From: Beaufortia kweichowensis
Taxonomy: Eukaryota; Chordata; Actinopteri; Cypriniformes; Gastromyzontidae
Assembly (NCBI GenBank): GCA_019155185.1
Contig: CM032808.1
Location: forward strand, 8,298,716 to 8,362,715
DNA: 64,000 nucleotides
Reading direction: 5' to 3'
Part shown: piece after piece, positions 48,657 through 63,082 of the stretch
Numbering within the stretch: the first letter of the stretch is position 1
How the letters are laid out: each line of letters starts with the position of its first letter
The notes under the pieces: generated by a model
Seen by the model: only the letters and a program-made list of their open reading frames with translations
The model's database searches: none
What the model was told of the DNA's origin: nothing
Position numbers and translations under genes: made by a program

Positions 48657-51600
48657 TTATTCCAAGCTTTAATATAGAAAACTAGGACTGTCAATCAATG
48701 GAATAAAAACTGAATTAGTTACATAATACACTAATGAATTCTTCTAATGAATCACAAAGTATAAATCCTAATTAACATAATCTGATGAAATGTTATTAAT
48801 GTTTCAGATTATTAAAGCACTGAATACACATTTTGTTAGCACTGTATATCATCTATGAATCTATTATAAAGAATTAACACAAGTTAACACAAGAAACAAC
48901 TAGCGCAGAGATCAAGAAACCATTATATAACCATCTGACTCGGACTGATTTCTGCTTTAAGCTAATTTTTGATATAGAGAATAAAAAACTCTGCTTTGAA
49001 TAAAGAAATGTGAAGATATCTAAGGCTGAGGTTAAAATAAACAGTAAATCAGTCATATCTCAAGAGATGCACAATGATGTTCCACCTCTGTGTTTACATA
49101 CAACTCAACAAGGATGTGTCTGATTGTTGTGTTAGATCCTTTAGTCAGACTGAGATCTTTTAATCACCTATTATTATGTGCTAATTTTCCTGAATGATGC
49201 TGAAAGTCAGCGTTGATTACCAGACTGATTGAGTAGTTTACCACCCGCATGCACAAAACCCAATCCATCACCTTTTTTGTGGGTGTTTTTTATTAAGCAT
49301 TAAAGAGAAATCTGACATTAATTTGCCTAACAGGGCAAGTCTCTAAACACAAAACACTGGCAGAATAATGTCTTAAACTGATATGTCAGTCTACTTCTAC
49401 CGCCCCCCTGAATCTGAAACTGATCAGATCTCTTCCACTAAAACAAAAGCTTTTTCTGGCAAGACGATGAGCCTGTGTTTCCAACGCTTTGCAGTTTATT
49501 ATGTGATGAATAATCCTCATCTTTTCTGCCATGAGAAATTTAGCTTGTGTCTATTTAGCATCTCTGGCTGAGGGATAAGGAAAATGAATGGGGTGGATCT
49601 GAGCCAATGAGAGAGAGAGATTATCCAGCGAGGCGGTTATCCTGAGTAAGGTCAGACTGCCCAGGGGAAGGCTGGATGACACAGCAGGCGCTACAGAGTC
49701 ACTTCTCATGGGTACAGATGAATGTTTTAGTGGAAACAAAATAGGAAGAGGAAGGGCATTGTGGGAAACTGACCATAACACCCCAACAGGCACACACATA
49801 TACAAAAACTCCCCTTCAAAGAGCGCAAAACCTCCTCCCACCACGCCTTGGCAAACACAGGTTAAGACGCTGCCAAAAATGTGACTCTATTTGAAAAACA
49901 AATTTGAGCCTTTCTCCCTCTTGATCTCGCTTTGTTTTTTAGACAGATTAATCAAAAAACGAAACTTTGAACTTCTCAAAAGGTGGTTTGAAGGAAGATT
50001 CGGAGAGCTGAGCTCTATGTGGATTCACCGGCTTTGTGCATATCTAAATCATGCTGTATTAATGATTCACAGGGCCAGTCAGTCAGGCATAAAAATATTT
50101 ATTTTTCATTACACTGTACCAATAGGAATTGCTCAAGTCGAGCAACTTATCAAATGGTTTTATTTAGGAATGTACAAAACAACCATAACACAACCTTACC
50201 AATCAAAACTATTGTTAATGTTTTAAATAACAAGCTTAGAAACGCAATGCTCATTGTGAGATACTCAAACAGTACAAAACATGACACAATGATATTGGAC
50301 ATTACAATATAAAAGTCATTATGTCTATGGAAATCAAACATGTTTGTGTAACATAAACTAGTCAGCGATCAGTTTAGATTCAAGCATGAGAATGCAAGGT
50401 GTACAAAATGTACAAAACACTAAACCTTTCAGGTATCTCTCGGCCAAAATTGTTTGGCCAAAGTAAACTACAGCATATCAAGAAGTATGAGTTTTAAATG
50501 CAAGAAAAACAAAATGCTACATTTGTATCTGGTATTAATATTTGTTAATCCTCTCCTGTAATGTTTGTCAAGCCTCCCTAAATTTTCCCAATACTTAGTT
50601 TTATTTCATGCTCCAAACACAACATGAACAAGTTATACATCTTTAACAATATATTACAAATAAAAAGCCAAGACATCAATTTTCCAAACATCTATTTTAC
50701 CGTATATGACTAGTTAAGTCAAGCATCATGACCCATCCCTAATCTCCCCTAAACATGTTTTTTGGCAGATCGAATACCATTCGACTCTAAGCGGACTCAA
50801 GAAAGAAGCCATTAACCTTTTTCTCAGATTGTAGCAGACGGCACATTACGTCTGTGACGTTAACAAACACAAAGACAAAGCCTGCTCAATTACATACCTA
50901 ATGTAATAAGCATGCATAGCTTCCAAACATGACGATATATTAATGATGCAAAACAGATGCAAAAGAGACACTGAGGATACGAAGAGAAGGGTTCACAAAA
51001 CTCAACCCAAACTATGACACTCACCTCTTCAAACATAACTTATCAAAATAAAAACAAGACATAAATACAATCATTTCACTTAGTATATCAAATCAATAGT
51101 TTGACATATTCTTAGACACATTCAAACATTCTGATGTTTGGATGTCTGTGATTTCTCTGGCAGCAGTACAGAAGTGAGTTATCACTCTATAAACTATCAT
51201 CCACAGAGCGTGAGAGATATCTGACAGAGTCGTAATGCTTCAGCACACATCTTCAAATACACACAGCAGGTGAGGCTTGGCAGTCAATCAGGTAAACAAG
51301 TATAGTATTTTTATGAATGGAGGAGAAGCCAAGCCAAGTGGAAACAAAGGAAATTACTACATTTGTGTGTATTGGCACAGGCTGGGACAACCCTGTGGCT
51401 CGGTGGCACCCGCTAGGTTACGCTGAGAGATAAAGCAGACTGCGAGGTGTGGTATCTTGGCCAAATACCCTTCTTTCAGATCCTGTCTCTTGACAGAACA
51501 GAACACTTACTGCTTGCGAAGCCAATGGTCTGGGCAGTCTCAACCCACAGTCATTACCTTCTTCCATCTCTTCATCCATCACTCCTACTCTTTTGCATTG

Positions 51601-53684
51601 GACTTATTCCTTCAAGTTACTCAGAACACGGCCACATCCACACCAGCAAAGTATGTCAGTGGCACCAATCCAGTCTGTACTCCGCTCCAGATCCACTCCT
51701 GGTTTTCCATGATGATTTGTAATCATCCACAGTCATTCTAAGCTCATATTTTAGTACTTTAGTAGAAAAGTAAATGGTCGTGTCTACTTCCAAGCTCTAA
51801 AAATGACTCAGTCTTGTGATTAACAAAAACGAATTACACTTGCTGTCTATGAAGTCCAAGTTGCTGCTAAAGGTGCCACATCCAGTTTACTACAAAATTC
51901 TTGACAGCTACAGCAGAGTGAAGAATTTTAATCTGTTTTTCCAGTATTTGCTATTATATAGTTAAATAGCAATGCCAGAATGAATCACCTGAAATCTTAA
52001 TGTGTGATTTACAAAACACAAAATAAGTTTAAAATGAGTAATAAAATGACAAAAGAATTTAGGTGAACTGTACCTTTAAGTAAACACACCCCTGCTTATG
52101 TGGTCTATCATTAAAACATTACATTCCATACAGTTCTCTCATGTGAAATGACATCCTGTACAGTAAGAACAGGTGCACACCGGATCAAGTTGTTTGAGAT
52201 ACGGGCAATTCCATGCACATGTCAAGCATTCCATGAAAAGTGTTTTCATCATAATTATAGCTGTTTTCAGAACTGTCACACACAGCAACAGTTCATATTC
52301 CTCATAAATGGACACATACAATTTTGTGCATTTTAACTGACAGAAATCCTACAAAGTTTGTTGCCTTTTAAAAAATGTCTCTTCATTTTTGTCAAATCCA
52401 TAAAGCATGTATATTTCCATTTTTTAAAATAGATATATCGTGCATAGACTAATGATTTTTTTAATGTCTGGACTCTCTCGATATATATATATAATAAACT
52501 CAGTGAGAATTTATATTTCATGTTAAGACTGAAAACGTCATGTTCCATAACACTGGAATTGCCCATATAACTAGGAATATCTGTCATCTTTCTTTTGCTG
52601 CACAAGTCTGTAGTAATGAGAAGACTGACATTTATTGTCAGCTGTAGCATCTGTGTCCAGTAAATCCTTGTAAGATACAAAAAAACATGGCCAATGTTGC
52701 CGTTCAGTGTGAAAGCACCCATGCGGCGTCAGGCCAAGCATCAGCACAGCACAAATAAAACAGACCGGCTGCTGTCCAAATGCATAAACACTAGCGCAAA
52801 TAAAACCAAAGGAATAAACAAGGCCACAATTATCAAGAAAAAGAGCAAGAATCATAAACATTTCAAACTTTTTAAACAAAGAGTGTTCATATTAGTTCTG
52901 GTATAAACTACTGCAGACTAGCCAGTAGATTTCGTGACACGAATGGCCCCATTTGTTTCAATTGGCCCCAGTCAGCCTCTCACTACGTCTGTCTATGTTC
53001 AAAAACAGCCAAATCTCCTTAAAAACACTCTCAGTAGGACGTACGGTGACCCGCCTCCTGAACCAGCCACACACTGCATACATCCCGCATCAGGCCCCAA
53101 TCCTCATGCCGCACCTCGCTCTCCCCACCTACACCACCCCACCTGTCACCTCCACCCATCACCTCCTCATCTCAGTCACCTCGCTAATGAGCTATAAATG
53201 TCGGGTGCTGTGGCATGTGGAAGGCCGAGGGAGCTTGCACGCACCCCTGAGACTAAAGGAACTGGCGGGTGGGTGGATGTATAACTGGGCTGGTTGGGTG
53301 AAAGGAGGCCCTCTCCCGGCTGTTGTGCCTTGAAAGCCGAGAAGGTGGCGGAGCTCACCCGGATGACGGCGCCTGTGGGAGAGAGGTGATTTTTTTGGCC
53401 CGTTGCCGAAGTCGGGACCCTTCCTCCCACGCCTGTGTGGTCCTGGATCATATTAGCACCCTTAGTACAAATACATATTGTACATAAAAGATTCATATAC
53501 ATGTATGTAGGTGCTATGGGGGAATTCCCTGCAATGCCATATGCATAACACATTCCACATCTCTGGGTAATAATCTGTCACCCAATCAAAATCAGGGTCT
53601 GGCTGCACATGTGCTGTACACGATTCTTAGAGATGGGTTATGATTCGCTGACTAGTTTGAGTAATGGATTAGTGAGTTCAGTAT

Positions 53685-53800
53685 TTATAATATAATATAA
53701 TATAATATAATATAATATAATATAATATAATATAATATAATATAATATAATATAATATAATATAATATAATATAACATAACATAACATAATATAATATAA
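53685..53800. repeat. (TATAA)n pentanucleotide repeat
   Basis: About 23 units of a five-base AT repeat with a few C substitutions near 53774-53790. Confidence 0.97.
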
Positions 53801-56800
53801 AAATTAAATAATAAATAAATATAAAATATAAATGTAATTAAAATATAGAAAAATTAACACGTTTACATGGTAAAACTTTGTTGGTTTTGCATGTTTACCA
53901 TATAAAGCAGTCATACATATACAAACAGATAAATTTAAGTATGTTGATCATCCCACTTCCAAAACAAGGAACAGTCTATGTAACATTTTTTATTTTGGGG
54001 TAAACTGCCCCTGTTAAGATGGATTAGGATTTTGCAGGTTTTGAGGATTTGTACCTTTGCACACTAAATTGCTCTCTCAGGACTGTTTAGCGCTGTTTTC
54101 CGTACAGACAAAGAGTGATGCGACAGGTTCAGGGATGTGAGGCAGACATTTCTGTGAAACAGGCCCACAGAGGCGACTATAGACTGATGCATTGAAGGAG
54201 AGAGGCCAGGAGATGGAGGGATTGTAGGAAATTGCCCCAAGGTATAAAATGAAACAGTTACTTTATCATTTTTTTTCCTCTTTCCTTGCTTCTCCCGTAT
54301 TTATTTCGCGTCCTTACCCAGAGCCAAGAAGCTCACTTACTAGAACATTCCAGAGAGAGAAAACAAGAGAAGGTACAAAATGAAAAACTAGGTGCGTGAT
54401 GGCTTTAAGCAGCCGATGTATCATTTCTTCCATATACTGTATATGTCTGAGACTGTAAGGAGAGAGTTTGTATATGTCTGTGTATCTTAATCGGGTTGTT
54501 TGGGCATATATGTTTGCTTTTCGGGAAAAAGGGCAAAACACAAAGCCTGTACTGTCCTGTGTCTGCGTTTCATGAATGTGTATGTATAAATGCAAGTCTC
54601 TAAGGATCAGCGTCTATATATTTTTAGGTAAACACACCGCACTTCCTCTGCTTGTGGGCAATGGGCTTCTAGTTTTTTTCTTGGTGTTGCAAACATTATA
54701 CTGTACATCCCCTCCACCAAAGCCACAAAGCTGTAGGTGTGGGCCCTGAAGGCCCAAAATACAACCAGCCCCTTTCTTATCTGATACCAGCGGATTTTTT
54801 TCTTTTTATGGTGGTGTGCCATAAAGCGGAAATGGACTCGGATTCCCAGAGCGCCTGTGCTGAGACTGAGCTCGCACATGCTCTGTGCATAATGAGAAGC
54901 ACCGGCCCCCAGCACTTAATCAACAGGACAGCAGTTCAACGTGGCCTGCTAACATCGCACTGGGCAGGTCAATCTCTCCTCCATGCAGATGTCTCAGGAG
55001 AGACAGCAAACATTATGGAGCATAAACATTGATCATGAGCACACGAGGAGGGCTGCAGAGATGATAAAACCTGGAGGAAGAGGACGAGAGGAGAACGAGG
55101 CCATCTTCTCTCCTCCACAGCAGGCTTGAGAAGTGGTTCTCCTGCATGCGTCCACTCCATATGGAGTCTAAAGGAGTCTTTGAGAGACCAGATGGCTCTC
55201 AAGAAAATTTGCTATACTAGGAATCAAACACGTATTCACATGGCTGGCAGTTGGTGATGTTGTGAATATGCATTTATTGACACAACTCAAATGCCCAGGC
55301 CAAGCACAGGTACAGCAGAAATGACTGATATGAGGTATGAGTCAAAGACGGTATTGGTGACATCACACCTGTGAGGTAGGTTAATAGTTAATAGTTAGAT
55401 GTTTCAATGAATCATTGTACCCAAGCAGATGCATTTTTATTGTTACTTTTATTATTATTATTACATAGAGATACAATATACAGATACTGAGAGTCTACAT
55501 ATGTAGTGTATATACAATAGAAATATTTTACTGTCTCTTTTATATTTTCTTTAATGCTTTGCGCAACTATATTTGTTGTTCTTTAATTGTTCTAATTTTG
55601 GATTTTAATCAAATATTAACAATTAATGGTGCGTTTCCTTAAAGCTGCAAAACTTTTACTGGAGGTTACTTTATTCCTAAATCACACCCAACAGTGTAAC
55701 TTCCAAATCATTATTAGACAGGTTTGAACACTTTTTTTTACTGTTTCAGTATTGCTAATCAATTTTGGTTGATCTTTAATCCAAAGTTATGAATTGCAGT
55801 TTTAATTTTTTTGGTATATTTTGCCTTCTCACACATTTGCGTTTAATAGAGGCCTCTCTTTTTACCAAAAGTATTCATGTCACAAATGTAACCAAATCAA
55901 ACAAGAAGACAAAATATCGCAAAAGTCTGAAATATCAGTAATATCCCCCACCCCAAAGTTTTAATCTTCCAGAGGTCAAATAACAGTTTTGGCAAAGAAC
56001 ATGTGGTATCATGGTACATTTTGTTCTCTTCGTTCTTGTTGCGAGTGCTGCAGTGCATCATGGGCAAGATTAGAAGAGAGTCAGAATGTTGGCAGAAGCG
56101 GCGTCTTAAGATGACAATGATGAAACTGACACTTTGGGCTGAGGGAGAAAGACACCAGTGTTCTGTGCATTAGAGGTGGGGAAAGTGAGAGAGAAGAGAG
56201 AGAGGGAAACAAGTTACACCGTTACACAGTTACAGTGTGCTCGCACTCTGACATACATACTGATTCAATAACACTCAGGTTTCTTCACAGAACTGTCTTC
56301 TGTAATCTCTTGTAATGTTATACAGTAGCTGATCTTCAACGCCAAAATTCAGTTCAATAAACTTTCTAAGTACTAACATAAAACATGATCAACAAAAAAT
56401 GCTTGAAAAATTAGAGTATGTATTTATCAGACATGTTTAATTTCCTTTCTTCCTTCTTGATGATATTCAGGCCAACCTGAATGTTACATTTGATTTTCAG
56501 GCTTTTGACAAAAGGTTAAGAAAAATCTTTTTTTTAATCTTTTTAAAAAATCTTTAATAAAAATTTACAGTCTTTTTGTTCAGGAAGATAAACAAAAATG
56601 TTGGTGACTCATCCTGCACTACACAGATACAACCAATCAAATGCTCCGTAAAATGGCAATGTCTCTACCTTTAAAAAAACAGCAAAATACCCTGCAAAAC
56701 TGAAGATACAAAGTTTTGTTAATGTTGTTTCACTACTTAAAATAACAATGCCATTTTCTTTCACCACACTTCACACAGCCAATAGTAACAGCTGGAATGC

Positions 56801-57560
56801 CACAGTTTAACCAAGAGCGTAGAAAGAAAGTGAAAGATAAAGAGAAAGACAGAGTAAAAGAGAAAAGGATAAAAATACTGGAAGGTACAGAAAAAAGAAG
56901 TGATAAAAGATTGCATTACTTCAGGGGCTTTGGGTTACTATTAATCAACACACAAAGCACACCTGTGGTCGCACACCTGCCAGTGAGATCCGTTGTGATA
57001 TCTTCTGCTTTAATGCTCTGTGAGAGCAAACTTTACTTTCACACGCCAAACAGTTTTGTGATAAAATCTCTATCAACAGTCTCAGCAATAGTTTTCTTTA
57101 TCAGCATGTTTTAATTCTAAACATAATCACATTCCTAAAACAATTTACCCGAGAAACAAAACTGCCCAAGAAACTAATTGTTACCCAACAGCAATTTCTT
57201 TGTTTTGAGCATATAAATAACAAGATTATCTGTTTTACTTAAAAAATATTTTTATAAATATTGTAACACAATTTATTTATAAGTTACTTTAACTTTCATA
57301 AATATTTTAACACAATAAAAAATACAATTTCTGCAGTGAAAGCTCAGCAGATGCTGTTACACTGGCACATTGCTTTTGCATTAAGAACTCTCTGAATACA
57401 TTTAGCAGTGTATACGTCAACCATATGTGTCCCTCCAAAACATTGGAAATGAAAAGATCATTTGGCAGCTAAAAGGAAAGAGACAGAGTGCAAGTAGAGA
57501 AAGAGATTGACAGATTGGAAGAGAGACAAAAATTAAAAAGTAGAGAGAAAGGCTATGCAT

Positions 57561-57562
<2 letters not shown>

Positions 57563-57641
<79 letters not shown>

Positions 57642-57644
57642 AGG

Positions 57645-57704
<60 letters not shown>
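57563..57704. repeat. (GA)n microsatellite, about 140 bp, interrupted
   Basis: GA repeats with a GGGAGA sub-block near 57630-57650 and a short break near 57662. The open frames here are products of the repeat. Confidence 0.97.
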
Positions 57705-57706
<2 letters not shown>

Positions 57707-58136
57707 GGAGGTGAAAGACGCTGAGGGACCTTGATTAAGTGCTACAGCTGAATAGGTACCATTCTTCTCAGAACTCTGAATGACTTTGGTTTCACAAGAG
57801 GAATGCTGCTTATAGAGTAAAACAGGCCCGTCTACCCTGACGCACACACACAGTGACATCGGCTTTCATTAAAGTGTGTATCAATTATGGGAGTTTAGCA
57901 CTTCATCAGGCAAATGGTAACATAAGGTCCCTAATATATTCATTTTGGTGGCGTTATGTGAGGATTACAGTCGTACCATATATGTCTTCTCTCAAAACAA
58001 AGGAAAAACTAGGTCAATTATTAGAAAAACTTCAATTTGTGCATCCTATGTATTATGCTACTAGTAAAAAGTTTCCCAGCGACTAGAAAATATCCTGCAG
58101 AGAGATATTATTTTTGACTCTGTAGTCACGGTTCAT

Positions 58137-58240
58137 TAAATTTACCATTTACTTTTAATCATTTAGCAGGCGCTTTTATCTCAGACCGTCTTACAAACGA
58201 GGAAAACAATAGAAGCAATCAATTCAACAAACGGCAACAC
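58137..58240 (-). mobile_element. Fish repeat tail in reverse orientation
   Basis: 'tttagcaggcgcttttatct' followed by 'cagaccgtcttacaaacgag' is the reverse complement of the common teleost SINE/DNA-repeat tail ('cgctttggataaaagcgtctgc'). Confidence 0.6.
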
Positions 58241-61200
58241 TGTGTAAGTGTGGTGACAGTTCCCAGTTAGCCAAAAGAAATCAGTTTAATTTCACATGTC
58301 AACAAGGACATCATACTGTGACACGGATGTAAATATGAAAATCACGTAAAAAAAGAACCATTTAACACTGTCAATCACAACCAAAGTCATTGCTAAGATA
58401 TTGTACAGTCTGATGCTGTCATGATTTCACTTACAAAATAAAGCAGAACAATGCACCTGATGTTACTGAGAATACATATAAAGGCATACTTAAAAGAGTA
58501 CGTCAAACTACTCATGAAAATTGTGTGGTTTGCTTATCCTCATCATCAGCATAATAACAGAATTTATATTCTTGAGTAAAGTATGTTTTTAAAATTGATT
58601 TGTTTATGCCTTGGATGATACAATAGTGTTCCAACCTGTCCTGTGGGGGACCTGATGTCGGCTTTGTTTACATTTGAAACGACCATGTAAATGCAACAGA
58701 CTCATTTCAATGAAATAAGACCTTCTTTCATCCCACTATCATTCTCTCACCTCCTCCACAACAGCTGTTCACAGTGATGAGCGTTTCATCAATGAATGAA
58801 TTATTGCTCATCACACGACTAACAGACATTTAAATTTGATCTGTAATATCTGTTTTATATTGCTTGTACACAGTAGTTGTTTGGTTTCTCTAATAAAAAC
58901 ACCCTCTTGTTTCATAACAAATATATAATTATTGAGCTATATTTTAAAGCTAATAAAAAGCTCATAAAACAAGATTTGTTTGCTTACATCCACCATTTCT
59001 AATAGTAGCAAAAGCTTTTACTCGGAAAGGGAATGGTGCATAGCACATGACACACGTATGGTTGTGTACATCTAAAACGTTTGGTGTATACAGCTTCTGT
59101 CATTCACGCGTACACAAACGCACAGTATAAAAACAGTGTACAGTTTAATGCACGACAAAAGCATCCCTCACGCAGACAGATCTAAACACTAGCCCACACC
59201 ACAGCAGTATTACAAAGCTCAACAATCTACTATGTAAACCAGGATTTAGTGTGTATGTAAGTGTGTTTATGACATGCAGGATAAAGTACATCATTTTTCA
59301 CACATTGTCTATCTTGACCTATCTGTCTATACACCAATGCGTTTCTCTAAACACTGAAGCCAACCCACAAACAGGAACTGGGGGATCCAGACAATCCCAT
59401 GTGAAAGCATCTCTTTGCATGTTGTTCCTAATGCAGCATTTGGAGTGGCCATCGATGCAAATGTTGGTGACCCTGTCATTTCAACAAGTTTTGACCAGGT
59501 GTGAGGATAAACAGGTGCTGATAAATTATGCATCACTTAATATTGCCGCAACAAAGCAAGCAAACATACTGTATGTATCCACAAACATAAGTAAACATCC
59601 TCAAAATAATATCAATAAAGTCATTTTTTAATAAAAGCTACAAAATAAACCTTGCGAAAAAAGTCCAGCTGGGAAGAATTGAAATACTGATTGCAGTAGC
59701 TGTAGTTCGTGTGTGTGTGTTTGACAGCCTGTGCAGCTCTAGCGTAGCAATAAAAGGATCATACGTGTTGAATAAAACATCTGAGCTCCAAGGCAGGACA
59801 TTCAGTTCCCAGTGAGCAGCGTTTTGATGCCACAAACATCTTACAATCTGTCGTTACACTTGCCTGTAATGCCTTTTCATCCTTCTAGATTTTAACCCCC
59901 TACTGATACTAGGGTTAAGGTTAGGTTTAAGGTAACATCACAGAAACAGGGACAACAAGATCTCCTTAAATCTCCTCTGACGTCATCACGTTACGGAGGA
60001 ACTCAAATCCTGTCACTTTAAATATCAGTTCGATTTAAATGTCATGTTTGGCTATCTAGAATATGAACCAGAAAGTTGGATTGTATAAATCAGGGGTGTT
60101 AAATCCATTTGACATGAAATGATTAGTCTATTAACTTGCAGGCAGATGTTGTAGTGAACCTGTGGAGAGCACATGTTTAACACGTGCCTTTTTGCAGCCT
60201 AGTTTTAACTCTATGCTGCTCTAATTACTTATAAAACAAAATGGATACATGCACTTAATTTATTTCTTTTCGAGACAAAGTGGGAAAATGAACTGGTCTG
60301 CTGGACTGGGACTGTTGCGCCATCCACAGATCCAGAGGAATACACAGCAAATGAAGAGTTTATGTGGGGTGTTCCTATTAAAACAACTGCTTTAAATGGA
60401 CGGTTTAAAGGCTAGTTCAAAAGCAATTGTAACTAAAATGATAATGTGTTCTGGCATTATTTGAATATGTTAAATGGTGTGAATGCAAACCGAGATATAT
60501 TTGACTGTTTGTAATGAAGTAGTAAAATAATACAAAATAAACAAAAACGCCCGTTCGGGTGTCTTTGCCATTAAGGGCACAGGAGCATTGGGTCACTGCA
60601 GTCGTGTCATTATTTAATCTCAAAGTGTATATGTGTAAACACAAATTGGTTATGATAAATCTGCATTAAACTAAACCAACAAAGATCATCACAGCGGTGT
60701 ATAATCATCCCTTCATCCCTAAAAGAAACACCCACAATTTCCAAGTGTTCTCTGTAATGCTTATGTACATATATATGTGGGTGTGACGGATTTGCATCAA
60801 GACTTGTAACTTCCAAGACAAACTAAATATTAAACAGCCTGTTGTGAAAGAGACAGTCTTACTACTGTATGTGCTAACTTTAGCTTTGAGATGTTTATAA
60901 CAAAACAATAAAATAACAAGTAAATAAATAAATAACAAAACAGGCAACATGAACCACATTCAGTGAATAAATACTGCATAATTAGCTCAGTGCCTGAGAA
61001 ATCCCGAGTTATTCACTAGACGGTAATCCTGCCGCAAAGCAAACGTTCCAAGACGACACGCATGCTAAATGTGTAATGAACAAAAGCATCAAAGCTTTCA
61101 TGAAATATTTGTAAATACACAGAACGTGCCATAAAGAACATTTTCAACACTCAAAGGTTTACGAAAAAGAAAAGCAATAAAAAAAGTATTATCGTCTCTC

Positions 61201-62197
61201 CTGTAGGTACTGAGACGGTATAGATGCACAATAAAACAAAGTGTACTTTATCTGCTATTTTCTCATTTAAAAAACACACAGAGCTTTGTAAGTTAATGCA
61301 CAACATCTGGATAATATCGGTTTGTTAGTTTGTTAATTAGCAGTCAGGTATTAAAAGCTTATATTAGCAGGAGGTCATTACTCATACATGATTTTGTTTC
61401 TTTCGGCAACGGAGTGTCTTCATTGTTCAGATTAACGTTTTGCAGGAGAGCTGCAAGAGTGATAAAAAACAGACACTGCTGAAGCTGAACAGTTCAGAAT
61501 AAAAAAATCAATAACTACAGTTTGTCGTCACACCTCATTAGTGAAAATATCTGTATTGGACTGTGTATTGTGTGGTTTTAATGATGCTTTTTTGAGCCTG
61601 ACAGCTCATGCTTTCAAACTTCTGCTTTTGTGTTTTATGTCATACAGGTTTGAAACAAATTCATTACCGAACATTCATTTTCACAGAACATTCAACTATT
61701 CCTTTAAGGCAGTAGCTATTACTTACAACTAACTACAATACTTTTTGCCCACATCATGATTAAAGCAGACCAGAGAAGCTGTCCTTATAAGCCTTTGGTA
61801 ACCTAGTACCTTGACCTCAAGTAAATCTCATACATAATGATAATATACAACCTCTCTGAGGCTCAATAAATATATAATGAGAATATTAGCATAACCATCA
61901 AACACCAAAACACACGAATACACAAACACAACAACCTGTTTGCGTATCAACAAAATGTTATTGCACCTCGCCACCTCTCCCTCGACCCTGACCCATGCCT
62001 CTGCGTGAGGGCTAATCACATTGTGCTGTATATGTAATTATGTACCTCATTACCCAAATCCCAGAGGTCATCAGGGATTAACTAACATCCATACCATTGC
62101 CTCGCAGTTTCACGCATATTTGCGTTATTAATTTAACCCGCCCCCAATCGCTGCACTGTCACCACACCAGGCACGGCTTCCCGGAGGTTTCCTGATC

Positions 62198-62210
62198 GGG
62201 TCAGTGACCC
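62198..62210. promoter_or_regulatory. IR1 nuclear-receptor-like palindrome
   Basis: GGGTCA-G-TGACCC is a perfect inverted repeat of hormone-receptor half-sites with one-base spacing, in a GC-rich block. IR1 elements are typical for FXR/RXR-type dimers; TR prefers DR4 or IR0. Function unproven. Confidence 0.35.
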
Positions 62211-62860
62211 AAGGAGAGGAACGCGCAGGCATATTTTCACTTAATTGGATATTGTGGATTTAATTAAATCTCATTGAGAGGAAAATGAAATGATGGCACT
62301 GAGCCTGTGGACACGACCTGTGCAGCCGCTGCTCACGCTCTGTGCTCTGCCAAAGATGTGCTTATCACTCCTCACCTTATCTATAGCTTATCTTCTTTAT
62401 AACCTTATACGACACTTACTGCATTCTTATTTCATTATCTTGGTTTTTATTGTCTCTGTCACACACACACTAAAAGAGCTCTATTCTGATGAAGCAAGAA
62501 GAGTCAAGTGAACACACAAAACTAAACAAGTCGACTTTCTCCAAACTGTACACGCAGAAAGTTATTTAGGGCTTAGTTATTTGTATGGCTGTAAATCACT
62601 TTAAAATCGTCATTGATGAATTACATAATATGCTGGTAATATACTAATAGTTTAATGCAATTAATTGCAAATATCAAAACATTTACAGGAAAAGAATATG
62701 AATTAGGATTTTTCATATTTAAGAACATATTCCTTTAGGAATAGAAATATATTTCAGAAATCCTTTACTAAAGATGTCACCTCCTGAACCACTGAGTCAA
62801 AAGCATTAAATCAATTTCCTCTAATCTGGACAAAGCTGGCCCAGAGCAGGAAATACTTAC

Positions 62861-63082
62861 TACAGCACAGGCCCAGGAGAAAGAGCCATTGTGCCGTGAT
62901 GCAAGGCCTGCGCTGAAGAGGATCTGATTAGCAAAGTGCTTCTCCTTTGGGAGCTCAGCCAGCTTCACTCTGGCGTGTTTTGCCCAGACAAACACCACTC
63001 CTCCTGGCAGCGAACACGCCGCTTGCTGTCTGTGCCAGCCGGGGCCACACCAGCGGAGCAGCACCTTACTCCAAGCCTGCCA
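62861..63082 (-). other. Candidate non-coding upstream exon of thrab
   Basis: On the - strand an ideal donor (CTGTA|gtaagtat, 62861/62860) ends a GC-richer block that starts after a possible acceptor 'ctttaagttggcag'. It has no coding resemblance, so if real it would be a 5' untranslated exon. Splice-site pattern only. Confidence 0.3.

Noticed and set aside
51700..51720. ATG with MENQEW on the - strand as a possible thrab start
   Set aside because: No good phase-2 donor follows. The exon at 45313-45368 fits perfectly.
53176..53553. 125-codon open frame on the - strand
   Set aside because: No family resemblance; the frame follows from the GC-rich composition of the island.
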